The notes below the pieces were generated by a model. It was not told the origin of the DNA. It did no database searches and was given only the letters and a program-made list of their open reading frames with translations. Positions 16,920-25,936 of a DNA stretch of 64,000 nucleotides are shown one piece after another; within the stretch, counting starts at the first letter, position 1; each line of letters begins with the position of its first letter. The position numbers were made by a program, and so were the translations under genes. Source of the DNA: Mycobacterium sp. SMC-2 (lineage in GTDB: Bacteria > Actinomycetota > Actinomycetes > Mycobacteriales > Mycobacteriaceae); contig NZ_CP079863.1 of the NCBI RefSeq assembly GCF_025263485.1, forward strand, positions 1,426,001 to 1,490,000. The letters are read 5' to 3'.

Positions 16920-17846
16920 TTACTTGACCAGTGTGAACTGGCAGACGTTCGTGTAGCCGTCGCGGAACAGGTCCGAGCAGCCCCGCAGATATTTCAGGTA
17001 GATGTCGTAGGTCTCCTGGCCCTTGAGGGCGATCGCCTCTTCCTTGTGCGCCTCAAGAGCGTCGGCCCAGGCGGTCAACGTCGGAACGTAGTTCTTGCCG
17101 ATGAAGTGATGGCGCTCGATCTTGAAACCGGCCTCGGTCGAGTACCTGTCGACCTGTTCGACCTGGGGCAACCTACCGCCCGGGTAGATCTCCTTCAGGA
17201 TGAAGCTGATGAACCGCAGCAGGCTCATCGTGGTCTTCAACCCCATCGCTTTGCCCTCCTCCGCGGTGGGCACCACGATGCTGTGCAGCAGCATCCGGCC
17301 GTCGTCGGGCAGCAAGTTGTAGAACTTCTTGAAGAAGACGCCGTAACGCTGGTATCCGGCGTCACCCGCTCCGTCGGCGAAGTGCTCGAACGCGCCCAGC
17401 GACACGATGCGGTCGATCGGTTCGTCGGGAAATTCCTCCCAGCCCTGGATCCGCACTTCTTTGCGGCGGGGGCTGTCCATCTTGTCGAACTCGGCCACAC
17501 AGTGGGCGTACTGGTTTTCGCTCAGCGTCAGGCCGATGACGTTGACGTCGTATTCTGCGACGGCGTGGCGCATGGTCGAGCCCCACCCGGAACCGATGTC
17601 GAGCAGCGTCATGCCGGGCTTGAGGTTGAGCTTGTCCAGGGCGAGCTTGCGCTTGGCGTATTGGGCTTCTTCCAGCGTCTTGGTCAGGTGCTGGGGGTCC
17701 GGATTCTCGTCGAAATAACCGCAGCTGTAGGTCATCGACGGGTCAAGCCAAAGCTTGAAGAACTCGTTCGACTTGTCGTAGTGGGACCGGACCGCCGCGA
17801 CCGGCGGCTTCAGCTGGGTGCTACCCGTTTCCCCCTGTGGCGTCAT
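16920..17846 (-). CDS. cmaA2: Cyclopropane mycolic acid synthase CmaA2
   Basis: 308 aa SAM-dependent methyltransferase that adds cyclopropane rings to mycolic acids. N-terminal [20 protein letters not shown] and SYSCGYF-type fatty-acid synthase features are present. The SAM site is [17 protein letters not shown], with Ser where M. tuberculosis CmaA2 has Cys. Further conserved blocks are [21 protein letters not shown] and the end [12 protein letters not shown]. An insertion around [17 protein letters not shown] makes the protein about 6 residues longer than the tuberculosis form. ATG 17846 gives [15 protein letters not shown]; the upstream extension is spurious. It follows the HadA-like gene by 10 nt. 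Confidence 0.92.
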   Translation of the reverse strand: MTPQGETGSTQLKPPVAAVRSHYDKSNEFFKLWLDPSMTYSCGYFDENPDPQHLTKTLEEAQYAKRKLALDKLNLKPGMTLLDIGSGWGSTMRHAVAEYDVNVIGLTLSENQYAHCVAEFDKMDSPRRKEVRIQGWEEFPDEPIDRIVSLGAFEHFADGAGDAGYQRYGVFFKKFYNLLPDDGRMLLHSIVVPTAEEGKAMGLKTTMSLLRFISFILKEIYPGGRLPQVEQVDRYSTEAGFKIERHHFIGKNYVPTLTAWADALEAHKEEAIALKGQETYDIYLKYLRGCSDLFRDGYTNVCQFTLVK

Positions 17847-17856
17847 GGGTTCGAAC

Positions 17857-18366
17857 CTACTTTCCGGCTGATATGGATGCAATGGCTGCCACTGTTGCGT
17901 CAGTGTCGGCTTGAGTTGAAGCTTCCCCCAGCATCGTGACGACACTGGTGATAAGCGGGTTCCCATCCGCATCGGTCACCTCGCTGCGGATTTCAGCGAG
18001 CACGGTGCCATGGGACTCGATCACCGAGTCTAGATAGGTGTCGAAGTAAAGCCTGTCGCCGGCCACGATCGGCCGATGAAACTTGAATTTCTGGTCGCGG
18101 TGGATCACCCGGGCGATGTTGATCGGGATGCTGAACTTGGTGAAGATCTCCAGCTGCACGCGCCGTCCGGCGATCGCGAGGAACGTCACCGGAGCGACCA
18201 GCGAGTCATACCCGGCAGCGGCGGCCTCGGCCTCGCTGAAGTGCGCCGGATGGTCGTCCTTGACCGCGGACGCGAACTCCCGGATCTTCTCGCGGCCAAC
18301 CAGGAAGTAATCCGGTGCGCGGTAATGGCTGCCGATGAGTCCCTCGGCTTCTTTGGGGGTGGTCAT
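17857..18366 (-). CDS. HadA-like (R)-hydroxyacyl dehydratase (Rv0504c-like)
   Basis: 169 aa with a single MaoC-type hotdog fold, in the UPF0336 family that includes HadA and HadC of the mycolic-acid FAS-II dehydratase. Key segments are [40 protein letters not shown] and APVTFLAI. This family lacks the full hydratase motif and needs a HadB-type partner; none lies nearby. Position beside cmaA2 fits mycolate metabolism. Confidence 0.87.
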   Translation of the reverse strand: MTTPKEAEGLIGSHYRAPDYFLVGREKIREFASAVKDDHPAHFSEAEAAAAGYDSLVAPVTFLAIAGRRVQLEIFTKFSIPINIARVIHRDQKFKFHRPIVAGDRLYFDTYLDSVIESHGTVLAEIRSEVTDADGNPLITSVVTMLGEASTQADTDATVAAIASISAGK

Positions 18367-18410
18367 GCCGCTGTCGTCTCCGCTCGATTAGGTCTCAGCG
18401 GCGCAGCCTA

Positions 18411-19319
18411 TCAGCGGGATTGCCGTCGAGAAGCCACGGCGGCCAGTGCGCCGCCGGCCGCTCCCAGCGCCAAAGCCGACGGCACTCCGATCCGGGCGGC
18501 CTTGCGGGCGGTGCGAAAGTCGCGGATCTCCCAGCCGCGTTCGCGGGCCAGGGTGCGCAGGCGCGCGTCGGGATTGATGGCGACCGCGGTGCCCACCAGC
18601 GACAACATCGGCACGTCGTTGAAGCTGTCGGAGTAGGCGGTGCAGCGCTTGAGGTTGAGTCCCTCCCGGATCGCCAGCGAGCGCACCGCGTGCGCCTTCC
18701 CGGTGCCGTGCAGGATGTCGCCGACCAGCCGGCCGGTGAACACGCCGTCGACGGACTCGGCGACGGTGCCCAGGGCGCCGGTCAGACCCAGCCGCCGCGC
18801 GATGGTCGCCGCGAGTTCGTAAGGCGTGGCGGTGATTAACCAGACCTGCTGACCCGCGTCGAGGTGCATCTGTGTGAGCTCGCGGGTGCCGGGCCAGATC
18901 TTGTCGGCGATGATCTCGTCGTAGATCTCCTCGCCCAAAGCCACCAGCTGTTCGACCGATCGGCCCTCGATGAAGGCGAGCGCCTTGCGCCGGCCGGCGG
19001 CGACGTCGTTGCTGTTCTCCTTGCCGAGGATCTGGAATTTGGCCTGGGCGTAGACGAAGCCGAGCACATCGCGATAGGTGAAGTAGTTGCGTGCGGCGAG
19101 CCCGCGGCCGAAGTGCACCGCCGAGGAACCCTGCACCAGCGTGTTGTCCACGTCGAAGAAGGCGGCCGCGGTCAGGTCGATCGGCGGCTGCGGGCGATCC
19201 TCGGCGGCGGCGGTCTCGGCCCGCAGACCTTCCAGCGCGCGGGCGGCGCTGGCGTCGGCGGCCAGCGACTCCAGGTCAACGCGACTGACGTCTCCGTTGA
19301 CCGGGCCAGAGGAAGTCAT
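18411..19319 (-). CDS. serB1: HAD-IB family phosphatase SerB1
   Basis: 302 aa. Motif I is [20 protein letters not shown] (about residues 52-71), motif II is WLITATPYE, and motif III with [12 protein letters not shown] plus [16 protein letters not shown] completes the HAD site. C-terminal [20 protein letters not shown] is hydrophobic. Named a phosphoserine phosphatase in M. tuberculosis, but its HAD-IB subtype resembles lipid-head or small-metabolite phosphatases more than classic SerB. ATG 19319 follows a good AGGAGG at about 19328-19333. Confidence 0.88.
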   Translation of the reverse strand: MTSSGPVNGDVSRVDLESLAADASAARALEGLRAETAAAEDRPQPPIDLTAAAFFDVDNTLVQGSSAVHFGRGLAARNYFTYRDVLGFVYAQAKFQILGKENSNDVAAGRRKALAFIEGRSVEQLVALGEEIYDEIIADKIWPGTRELTQMHLDAGQQVWLITATPYELAATIARRLGLTGALGTVAESVDGVFTGRLVGDILHGTGKAHAVRSLAIREGLNLKRCTAYSDSFNDVPMLSLVGTAVAINPDARLRTLARERGWEIRDFRTARKAARIGVPSALALGAAGGALAAVASRRQSR

Positions 19320-19771
19320 CGCCAAACCTCCTAGATCGCTGTGTTGCCCGGCGACCCAGTGGGTCCCGGTATCCAACCCTATCGGGAAGGGGCGTGGGCG
19401 GGTTTACACCTCGGGGTCCGGGCAGTCGCGTTGGCGGCATCGCGCGTTGTGATCTCGTGACTGGACGGCCCAGTTCGGCCGGAACGACTAACGAGAAAAT
19501 TCGCCTGTGGTCGTTTGTGATGTGTGTTAATTTGGCCGCTGAATCCGCGACAGTCAACGATTCTCCGTGAGGTTCTACGACCCGTATTGCGGATCCGATG
19601 ATCCATTTATTGAAATCTATGTGTGAGTGGTCAATACGTAAAATCGTCGCGATACCATCGCACGTGATTCTCGTGTTGCACCACTCACTGAAAGCAAATA
19701 AAGGAGGTACAAACCGCGAGAGCGAAGAGGTCGCCGTTATCTATCGATGGCGCCAGTAAGGAAAATTGAGT
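19320..19771. other. AT-rich junction left of the toxin operon, no gene
   Basis: No credible gene in 450 bp. Sequence from about 19480 is visibly lower in GC than its surroundings. A perfect 9-bp inverted repeat, GTGAGTGGT (19623-19631) and ACCACTCAC (19680-19688), is followed by a strong Shine-Dalgarno AAGGAGGT (19701-19708) on the plus strand with no start codon at proper distance. In M. tuberculosis the plus-strand mmpS2-mmpL2 genes begin here, so this may be the 5' remnant of a lost gene. Confidence 0.5.
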
Positions 19772-19987
19772 CTAAGCTTTCTTGTTGGGATCGTACTCGG
19801 TACCAGAGATATCATCCCAAAACTTTGGTGAAACGTTTGTTTTGCGGTCTTCTGGCGCAACGGCATCGACCTTTGCCTGGAAATCGTCGAAGCCTTTCCT
19901 TGCGCGCGCTAATTCTTCTTCTGTTGGCGCGGTAACGCCAGCTTCTTCCGGCGTCGAGAAAGTCTTACCAGCAATATTTTTGCTCAT
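19772..19987 (-). CDS. 71-aa protein, candidate immunity factor for the toxin
   Basis: MSKNIAGKTFSTPEEAGVTA, then APTEEELARARKGFDDFQAK, then an acidic/Lys tail ending DPNKKA. I do not recognise a family. It begins 43 nt after the toxin gene with AAGGGAGT as ribosome binding site, on the same strand, in the slot where IFT (Rv3902c) follows cpnT in M. tuberculosis. It is much smaller than IFT and unlike it, as expected if immunity changed with the toxin domain. GC content matches the toxin end. Role is inferred from position only. Confidence 0.6.
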   Translation of the reverse strand: MSKNIAGKTFSTPEEAGVTAPTEEELARARKGFDDFQAKVDAVAPEDRKTNVSPKFWDDISGTEYDPNKKA

Positions 19988-20030
19988 TTGAAACTCCCTT
20001 CATAACAGGTGCGAGCGGAACAGGTAGTGG

Positions 20031-22541
20031 TCAGCGTTCGATCATCTCGATTATCGTCCTTCCTGTCCTTGGATTCACTGTGTTGCTTATGATATAAAAT
20101 TTTGACCCGGCTGGAAATAATATCTCTTGCTCGCTTGAGTACATTGACACGGAAGAAACATCTCGTCCTGTAATCGACCAAATTCTGAACTCGGTGTTTC
20201 CGGCAAAAGTTGGTGACTGAGCCACACTGGGGTCCGTTGAGGTGCTAGTAAAAGCAGGCTCCGTAATTATTTCTCCGGGTCTGTACTGTTCGAGCACATC
20301 GGCCGGGAGGTTTGTGCCTCGGACTACGGCGCCTTCATACGGTGGTAGTTTCTCCAACGCCTTATGCAGTGCTTCAACACGAGCCTGTTGAGATGCGTTC
20401 AATGCACCTTCCCTAAGAGCAAAATTTAGGTCTTGGTATCCGGTCCCAGTGTAGTGGGCGAGCGCGGCCAGATCATCCGAGTTAAGCGGATGCAGTGGTA
20501 AATGGTGGTCGCTGCCGCTTTCCGGATTCGGGTGGTCCGGCCCGCGCCCATTGCCTTCATGCGGCCCTTTAGCCACATCGGGCGGATGCGGCGATCCTTC
20601 GCCCGGCGGATGTGTCGATCCGCCATCGTCAGGCCCATCCCGGAAATCCCCGGGATGCAAGTCGTGGGGCGAGTTGCCGTCACTGGGTGGATGTGGCGGT
20701 CCGCCATCGTGGGGTGCGCCGCCGTGCGGCTCGGCCGGGTGGATACCGGATTCCCCGCCGGGCGGCGGTTCGAAGCCCCGCGGTGCTTCGGCAGGCGCAC
20801 CGCCCACGGGCAGGGAGGTCGCCGTCGGCGGATGCGACTCCGGTAGCGACGGGAGACCCGAGCCGGGAATCGGCGCTGCCGGTTCGCCGCCGGGAGCAGG
20901 CGGCGCGTGGGCTGGCGCGGGCTCGGCCGGTTTCGAGTGGGGTAGCGGCGTCTGTTCTGCTAGCGCCGGCACCGTCGGCTTGCCACCGGGCTCCGGCGGC
21001 GCGGCGATACGTCGGGGCGGCTCAACGGTGGGGGGCTTCTCGCCGACCAGCGGCTTGGATTCCGTGGGGCTATGCGGCAGAGGGCCCTCGGTGGGCCCCG
21101 GTGCCGGCTTGCCCGACGATGCGGGTTGGGCCCCTTCAGGCGGCTTCGGGGCGGCCGGGGGTGGCTCCGCCGGGGGCCTCACCGAGGGCGGTTTCACCAC
21201 TTCCGGCAGCCGCGGTGCCTTCAAACCCCTCGCCGCGTCGCCAAGGCCGCGCCCAAGCTTGCCGAGTTTTGACAGCGGGCCGCCGGGCAGCGCCAAAGTT
21301 CCCACGTCGAAGAGGGTCTTTCCGAACGCTTCGTCGGGGTTTGAGCCCCATTCGTCCCAGTGGGTGACCTGCTTACCCAACGCCTTCCAGGACTCGCCGA
21401 CTCCGGGCGCACCGTCGGGGCCCAAGCCCACCAAAGGCGCCTCCCCGGCAACCGCGCCGGCCACGTCTTTGACGTAACCAACGGGATCGGTCTGAAGCCG
21501 GTTCGGACTGAATTTCGCGAGGCCGCCGAGGAAGTCGTAGCCCTCCACGCCGACACCCTTCAGCGTCCGGCCCACGTGGTTGAGGACCCTGCCCACGTCG
21601 GTGCCGTGCAAAAAGTGGTCCCACTCTTTACTCGCCCAGCGGGCCATAACCTCCGCCGTTGCGGCGGCCGATGACACGGTGGCGTTGATTTGGTCGCGCA
21701 GCGTCTCGGCTTCGTGGGCAAAGTTGTCGACAACCGTGCGAATGTCGTCGGCGATCCTTTTGATCTCGTCTTCGTCTTCGTCGGTCAGCAGGTCCCAGAC
21801 CTCTTTGATCCCGGTGAGCGGGTCACAGATGCGCGACAACAGATCCAGAATCGCCGCGTGTACGCGGTCGATCTTGGCCGCGTAGCTGTTGAGCTGCGCG
21901 GCGATCGTTTGGCACTGGCGTGCGAGGTTGATGGTGGCCTCGGAGGCATCCGCCAACGCCTTGTTGATGGCGGCGCCCTCCGGGATCTGCTGGCCGCCAA
22001 TGGCGGCCATCGTCGCGCCGCCCGCTGCGGTCTCGGCTGCCATGAAGTTGGCGCCCGCCGTGGCCCAGGCCGTCGCGGCGGCTCGCAACTTCGCCGAATC
22101 GCCATTGGGCCAAATCATTCCGATGTACGGGGCCACCCAACCCCAGCCCGCCTGGGCTCCGCTACCGGCGCCGACCGCGGACGGCGGCTTCCCCCCTACG
22201 GTCATGGGGGCGGTCACGTGGGGTGTGGATAGACCCGCGGCTTGGCCCGTGACATCGGACAACGCCTCGGCGACCGCGTAGTTGTGCGCCGACATCCGCA
22301 CACCGTCGCCGATGCTGCAGATCCCATTCCGGGTGTACACCATCGCCTGGATCAGCTTGGCGGCCGAGCCGTCGTAGCTGTGACCGAGTGCCGCGCCAAC
22401 AGGATCGTCTCCGGCCATCCCGGCGCTGCCGGACAGTGCCGCAGCCAGAACCGAGATCACCGATCCCAGGGACTCGCCGGCATCCACCACCGTGACGCCG
22501 GCGCGGTCTAGAACGGTGGGATCACACGCCAGCGGCGCCAT
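20031..22541 (-). CDS. cpnT: CpnT-type secreted protein with an ADP-ribosyltransferase toxin domain
   Basis: 836 aa. Residues 1 to about 430 match the N-terminal channel/secretion domain of CpnT as I recall it (GDGVRMSAHNYAVAEA, GWGWVAPYIGMIWPNGDS, HAAILDLLSRICDPLTGIKE). A Pro/Gly/His-rich linker (about 430-683) contains GPLPHSPTESKP, also found in CpnT. From 684 a new domain starts: HYTGTGYQDLNFALREG, VVRGT (R741), AFTSTSTDP (S766-T768) and SSEQEILFPAG (E804, E806). This is the R-STS-ExE signature of arginine-type mono-ADP-ribosyltransferase exotoxins. It replaces the TNT NAD glycohydrolase of M. tuberculosis CpnT. The ART end is AT-richer. It starts 4 nt after esxE. Confidence 0.9.
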   Translation of the reverse strand: MAPLACDPTVLDRAGVTVVDAGESLGSVISVLAAALSGSAGMAGDDPVGAALGHSYDGSAAKLIQAMVYTRNGICSIGDGVRMSAHNYAVAEALSDVTGQAAGLSTPHVTAPMTVGGKPPSAVGAGSGAQAGWGWVAPYIGMIWPNGDSAKLRAAATAWATAGANFMAAETAAGGATMAAIGGQQIPEGAAINKALADASEATINLARQCQTIAAQLNSYAAKIDRVHAAILDLLSRICDPLTGIKEVWDLLTDEDEDEIKRIADDIRTVVDNFAHEAETLRDQINATVSSAAATAEVMARWASKEWDHFLHGTDVGRVLNHVGRTLKGVGVEGYDFLGGLAKFSPNRLQTDPVGYVKDVAGAVAGEAPLVGLGPDGAPGVGESWKALGKQVTHWDEWGSNPDEAFGKTLFDVGTLALPGGPLSKLGKLGRGLGDAARGLKAPRLPEVVKPPSVRPPAEPPPAAPKPPEGAQPASSGKPAPGPTEGPLPHSPTESKPLVGEKPPTVEPPRRIAAPPEPGGKPTVPALAEQTPLPHSKPAEPAPAHAPPAPGGEPAAPIPGSGLPSLPESHPPTATSLPVGGAPAEAPRGFEPPPGGESGIHPAEPHGGAPHDGGPPHPPSDGNSPHDLHPGDFRDGPDDGGSTHPPGEGSPHPPDVAKGPHEGNGRGPDHPNPESGSDHHLPLHPLNSDDLAALAHYTGTGYQDLNFALREGALNASQQARVEALHKALEKLPPYEGAVVRGTNLPADVLEQYRPGEIITEPAFTSTSTDPSVAQSPTFAGNTEFRIWSITGRDVSSVSMYSSEQEILFPAGSKFYIISNTVNPRTGRTIIEMIER

Positions 22542-22545
22542 CCGG

Positions 22546-22836
22546 TCACCACCACATACCGAGATTCGTCGACATCGCGCCCGTGTAGTTGCCGTGCGCC
22601 GTAGCGGCCGCCTTCTCGAGTTGCGCCAGCGCCTCGCGCATCATGGCCTCCCCGCGCACCCAGCGCTGATGCGCCTCGGCGTGAGCGGCCGCGGCCTGAC
22701 CCGTCCAGGTGGTGTGCAAACGCGTTACCCGAGAATCGATTTCGGCGATCATGTCTTCGGCGTGGCGCTGAAACACCGCCATCCGCTGCACCGCGTCGGC
22801 CAACGCTTCCGGATCGGCACGAAACGCCTCAGCCAC
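22546..22836 (-). CDS. esxE: WXG100 protein EsxE
   Basis: 96 aa, helical hairpin with WTG at the turn (VTRLHTTWTGQAAAAH), ending GAMSTNLGMWW, very like EsxE (Rv3904c). GTG 22836 is inside the end of esxF (8-nt overlap), so the two are translationally coupled. In M. tuberculosis EsxE and EsxF form a heterodimer that can make membrane pores and is needed for export of CpnT toxin. The longer in-frame extension upstream is shadow sequence. Confidence 0.9.
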   Translation of the reverse strand: MAEAFRADPEALADAVQRMAVFQRHAEDMIAEIDSRVTRLHTTWTGQAAAAHAEAHQRWVRGEAMMREALAQLEKAAATAHGNYTGAMSTNLGMWW

Positions 22837-23137
22837 CGCGCACCGCCCGTTCCGCCTGGGCGGAGCCGGCCTCTTTGCTCTGATAGCCACCGCCGGCCTG
22901 GCCCACCAGTTGCGCCAGCATCGACAGGCCCTGGTGCACTTCGCAGGCGCCCCGGTGCCACAGCGCCCACGCGGAGGCGTACGCGGTGCCCGACTCACCC
23001 TGCCAGCCGCCCAACATCTGACCCACTTGACCGTCGAGCTGGGCCAGCTCAGCCGAAAGGTGCTCGGCCGCGCCGGAGATGGAAACGGCGTGGCTTTGCA
23101 TCACCGTCGGATCGATCCGCAGCGTCTCGTCGGCCAT
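22829..23137 (-). CDS. esxF: WXG100 protein EsxF
   Basis: 102 aa beginning MADETLRIDPTVMQSHAVSI. The turn has WQG (QMLGGWQGESGTAYASAW), and the C-terminal end has YQSKE, the YxxxD/E type VII secretion signal. Closest to EsxF (Rv3905c). It is the first gene of the esxF-esxE-cpnT-immunity operon and starts 59 bp from the divergent Rv0508-like gene, so its promoter must lie in that short gap or inside the neighbour. Confidence 0.9.
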   Translation of the reverse strand: MADETLRIDPTVMQSHAVSISGAAEHLSAELAQLDGQVGQMLGGWQGESGTAYASAWALWHRGACEVHQGLSMLAQLVGQAGGGYQSKEAGSAQAERAVRGG

Positions 23138-23196
23138 CCCCGGAAAGTAACGCCTGGTAGACGGTGCCACAAGTCACCGATGCCAGACTGGTGGGC

Positions 23197-23466
23197 ATGA
23201 CGCAAGCCCCCCGGCGGCCGCAGGTGGAGCTGTTGACCCGCGACGGCTGCACCATCTGCGTGCGGGTGCACGCCCGGCTCAGCGCACTGGCGGATGAGCT
23301 GGGCTTCGACCTGTCGACGACCGACGTGGACGCCGCCGCGGCGGCCGGCAACCCGGCGCTGCGGGCCGAGTTCGGCGACCGGCTGCCCGTTGTCCTGCTC
23401 GACGGCCACGAGCACAGTTACTGGGACATCGACGAGGCCCGGTTGCGGGCGGATCTCGCCGGCTGA
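23197..23466 (+). CDS. Glutaredoxin-like thiol-redox protein (Rv0508-like)
   Basis: 89 aa single thioredoxin-fold domain. The redox motif is [14 protein letters not shown] (CTIC), with the cis-Pro in [10 protein letters not shown] and a strand [14 protein letters not shown] at the end, as in the DUF836/glutaredoxin-like family. ATG 23197 gives a product matching orthologues; an in-frame start 33 nt upstream would overlap the promoter of esxF. Position ahead of hemA is conserved. Confidence 0.85.
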   Translation: MTQAPRRPQVELLTRDGCTICVRVHARLSALADELGFDLSTTDVDAAAAAGNPALRAEFGDRLPVVLLDGHEHSYWDIDEARLRADLAG

Positions 23467-23584
23467 GTGCGGCTGCAAGCGGGGTAACGTCGGTCGATTA
23501 TTTGGTAGCCCACCTGATAACCGATTACCGTGGGAACCAGTTCAATACTGGAGGAAGCAAGGGAGCTGGCCAGGTGATGCTGCC

Positions 23585-24955
23585 GTGAGCGTCTTGCTTT
23601 TCGGGGTTTCGCACCGCAGTGCGCCGGTCTCCGTCCTGGAACAACTCACCATCGACGAATCCGATCAGGGCAAGATCGTCGACCGGGTGTTGCAGTCGCC
23701 GCTGGTGACCGAGGCGATGGTGCTGTCGACATGCAACCGGGTCGAGGTCTACGCGGTGGTGGACGCGTTCCACGGCGGGTTGACGGCGGTCGGGCAGGTG
23801 CTGTCGGATCACTCCGGAATGTCGATGGCGGACCTGACCAAGTACGCCTACGTCCGCTACAGCGAGGCCGCCGTCGAGCACCTGTTCGCGGTGGCCAGCG
23901 GCCTGGACTCCGCGGTGGTGGGTGAGCAGCAGGTGCTCGGCCAGGTGCGCCGCGCGTATGCCACCGCCGAAGCCAACCGCACCGTCGGCCGGGTGCTGCA
24001 CGAGCTGGCCCAGCGGGCGCTGTCGGCGGGGAAGCGGGTGCATTCGGAGACCGCCATCGATGCGGCCGGCGCCTCGGTGGTGTCGGTCGCCCTCGACATG
24101 GCCGAACGGCGGCTGGGCGGCCTGGAAGGCAAGTCCGCCGTGCTGGTCGGCGCCGGCGCGATGGGCAGCCTGGCGGCGGCCCACCTGACCCGGGCCGGCA
24201 TCGGGCACGTGCACGTACTGAATAGGTCGTCGTCCCGGGCGCAGCGCCTGGCCCGCAAGATCCGCGAAACCGCTGTGCAGGCCGACACGATGCCACTCGA
24301 CCGCTTGGCCGACGCCGTCGCGGATGCCGACGTCATGGTCAGCTGTACGGGCGCGGTGAGCCCGGTGGTCACGCTGGCCGACGTGCACCACGCGCTGGCC
24401 GCCGCGCGCCGCGACGAGTCGACCCGTCCACTGGTGATCTGCGACCTGGGCATGCCGCGTGACGTGGACCCGGCGGTCGCCGGTCTGCCCGGTGTGTGGG
24501 TGGTCGACGTGGACCGTGTGCAGCATGAGCCGTCGGCGCATGCCGCGGCGTCCGACGTCCACGCCGCGCGCCACATCGTGGCGGCCGAAGTCGCCGCCTA
24601 CCTGGCGGGGCAGCGGATGGCCGAGGTCACCCCGACGGTCACCGCGTTGCGCCAGCGCGCCGCCGACGTGGTGGAGGCGGAGCTGCTGCGCTTGGACAAC
24701 CGCCTGCCCGGGCTGGACAGCGCCCACCGCGAGGAGGTGGCGCGCACCGTGCGGCGGGTGGTGGACAAGCTGCTGCATGCGCCCACCGTGCGGATCAAAC
24801 AACTCGCCAGCGCCCCCGGCGGCGACAGCTACGCCGAAGCGTTGCGCGAACTCTTCGAACTTGACCAGACCGCCGTCAACGCCGTCGCCGCGGGTGAATT
24901 GCCCGTCGTATCAACGGGATTCGATGTCGGGACGCAAGAACCTTCCACCGAGTAG
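23585..24955 (+). CDS. hemA: Glutamyl-tRNA reductase
   Basis: 456 aa. First committed step of C5 haem synthesis: reduces glutamyl-tRNA(Glu) to glutamate-1-semialdehyde, the substrate of HemL (36594-37925). The catalytic Cys lies in [15 protein letters not shown] (about residue 50). The NADPH domain has [18 protein letters not shown] (about 180-195), and the C-terminal dimerisation helix includes [23 protein letters not shown] 23585 gives [14 protein letters not shown], matching the family. The 118 bp upstream contain GGAGGAAGCAAGG but no clear -10. It starts the hemA-hemC-hemD-hemB cluster. Confidence 0.97.
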   Translation: MSVLLFGVSHRSAPVSVLEQLTIDESDQGKIVDRVLQSPLVTEAMVLSTCNRVEVYAVVDAFHGGLTAVGQVLSDHSGMSMADLTKYAYVRYSEAAVEHLFAVASGLDSAVVGEQQVLGQVRRAYATAEANRTVGRVLHELAQRALSAGKRVHSETAIDAAGASVVSVALDMAERRLGGLEGKSAVLVGAGAMGSLAAAHLTRAGIGHVHVLNRSSSRAQRLARKIRETAVQADTMPLDRLADAVADADVMVSCTGAVSPVVTLADVHHALAAARRDESTRPLVICDLGMPRDVDPAVAGLPGVWVVDVDRVQHEPSAHAAASDVHAARHIVAAEVAAYLAGQRMAEVTPTVTALRQRAADVVEAELLRLDNRLPGLDSAHREEVARTVRRVVDKLLHAPTVRIKQLASAPGGDSYAEALRELFELDQTAVNAVAAGELPVVSTGFDVGTQEPSTE

Positions 24956-24968
24956 CCGATTGGCGAAC

Positions 24969-25913
24969 GTGATCCGGATAGGTACCCGGGGCAGTCTGTT
25001 GGCCACCACCCAGGCCGGTGTCATCAGGGACGCATTGATCGCCAACGGTCATCCCGCGGAGCTGGTGATCATCACCACCGCCGGCGACCGTTCCTCGGCA
25101 CCCATCGAAACCCTGGGCGTCGGCGCCTTCACCACCGCGCTGCGCGAGGCCATCAACGACGGCCGGGTGGACGCCGCCGTGCACTCCCACAAAGATCTGC
25201 CCACGGCGGAGGATCCGCGGTTCACCATCGCGGCCATACCTGCCCGCAACGACCCCCGCGACGTGGTGGTGGCCCGCGGCGGGCTGGTGCTGGCGGAGTT
25301 GCCGCCGGGTTCGCTGGTGGGCACGTCGTCCCCGCGCAGGGCCGCGCAGCTTAGAGCATTGGGTCTCGGTTTGGAAATCCGCCCCCTTCGAGGCAACCTA
25401 GATACCAGGTTGAACAGGGTAAGCAGTGGTGACCTCGACGCGATCGTGGTAGCTCGGGCCGGACTGGCCCGGCTCGGACGCCTCGACGATGTCACCGAGA
25501 CGCTAGAGCCGGTGCAGATGTTGCCAGCACCGGCTCAGGGCGCGCTCGCCGTCGAATGCCGCGCCGGTGACGGGTTGGCGGCAGTGCTGGCGGAGTTGGA
25601 CGACGCCGACACGCGCGCGTCGGTCACCGCGGAGCGAGCCCTGCTGGCCGAACTGGAGGCCGGTTGTTCCGCACCGGTGGGCGCGATCGCCGAGGTGGTC
25701 GAGTCCATCGATGAGGACGGGCGGGTCTTCGAAGAGTTGTCGCTGCGTGGCTGCGTGGCGGCGCTGGACGGGTCCGACGTGATCCGCGCGTCCGGCATCG
25801 GCACCACCGATCGGGCGCGAGAGCTGGGGATTTCGGTCGCCGCAGAGTTGTTCGAGCTCGGCGCCCGAGAGCTGATGGCTGAAGCGCGGCAGGACCCGGC
25901 ACGAGGAAATTAA
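24969..25913 (+). CDS. hemC: Porphobilinogen deaminase (hydroxymethylbilane synthase)
   Basis: 314 aa. Polymerises four porphobilinogen units to hydroxymethylbilane. N-terminal [15 protein letters not shown], catalytic region [10 protein letters not shown] and [23 protein letters not shown] Arg-rich segment ([12 protein letters not shown]), and the cofactor-attachment Cys in [11 protein letters not shown] (about residue 238). GTG 24969 gives the usual MIRIGTRG; TTG 24960 would add three residues. It starts 13 nt after hemA. Confidence 0.96.
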   Translation: MIRIGTRGSLLATTQAGVIRDALIANGHPAELVIITTAGDRSSAPIETLGVGAFTTALREAINDGRVDAAVHSHKDLPTAEDPRFTIAAIPARNDPRDVVVARGGLVLAELPPGSLVGTSSPRRAAQLRALGLGLEIRPLRGNLDTRLNRVSSGDLDAIVVARAGLARLGRLDDVTETLEPVQMLPAPAQGALAVECRAGDGLAAVLAELDDADTRASVTAERALLAELEAGCSAPVGAIAEVVESIDEDGRVFEELSLRGCVAALDGSDVIRASGIGTTDRARELGISVAAELFELGARELMAEARQDPARGN

Positions 25914-25936
25914 TTGCGAGTGACGTGGGAGCGACA

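Noticed and set aside
16759..16956. 65-codon plus-strand ORF between Rv0502-like gene and cmaA2
   Set aside because: It consists of the two hairpins and runs into the cmaA2 end; no protein-like composition.
19747..19935. 62-codon plus-strand ORF after the orphan Shine-Dalgarno
   Set aside because: Start is 37 nt from the ribosome binding site and the frame is antisense to the 71-aa gene; no MmpS-like sequence.
20551..21477. 308-codon plus-strand ORF over the toxin linker
   Set aside because: Gly/Pro-rich antisense of the proline-rich linker, without a ribosome binding site.
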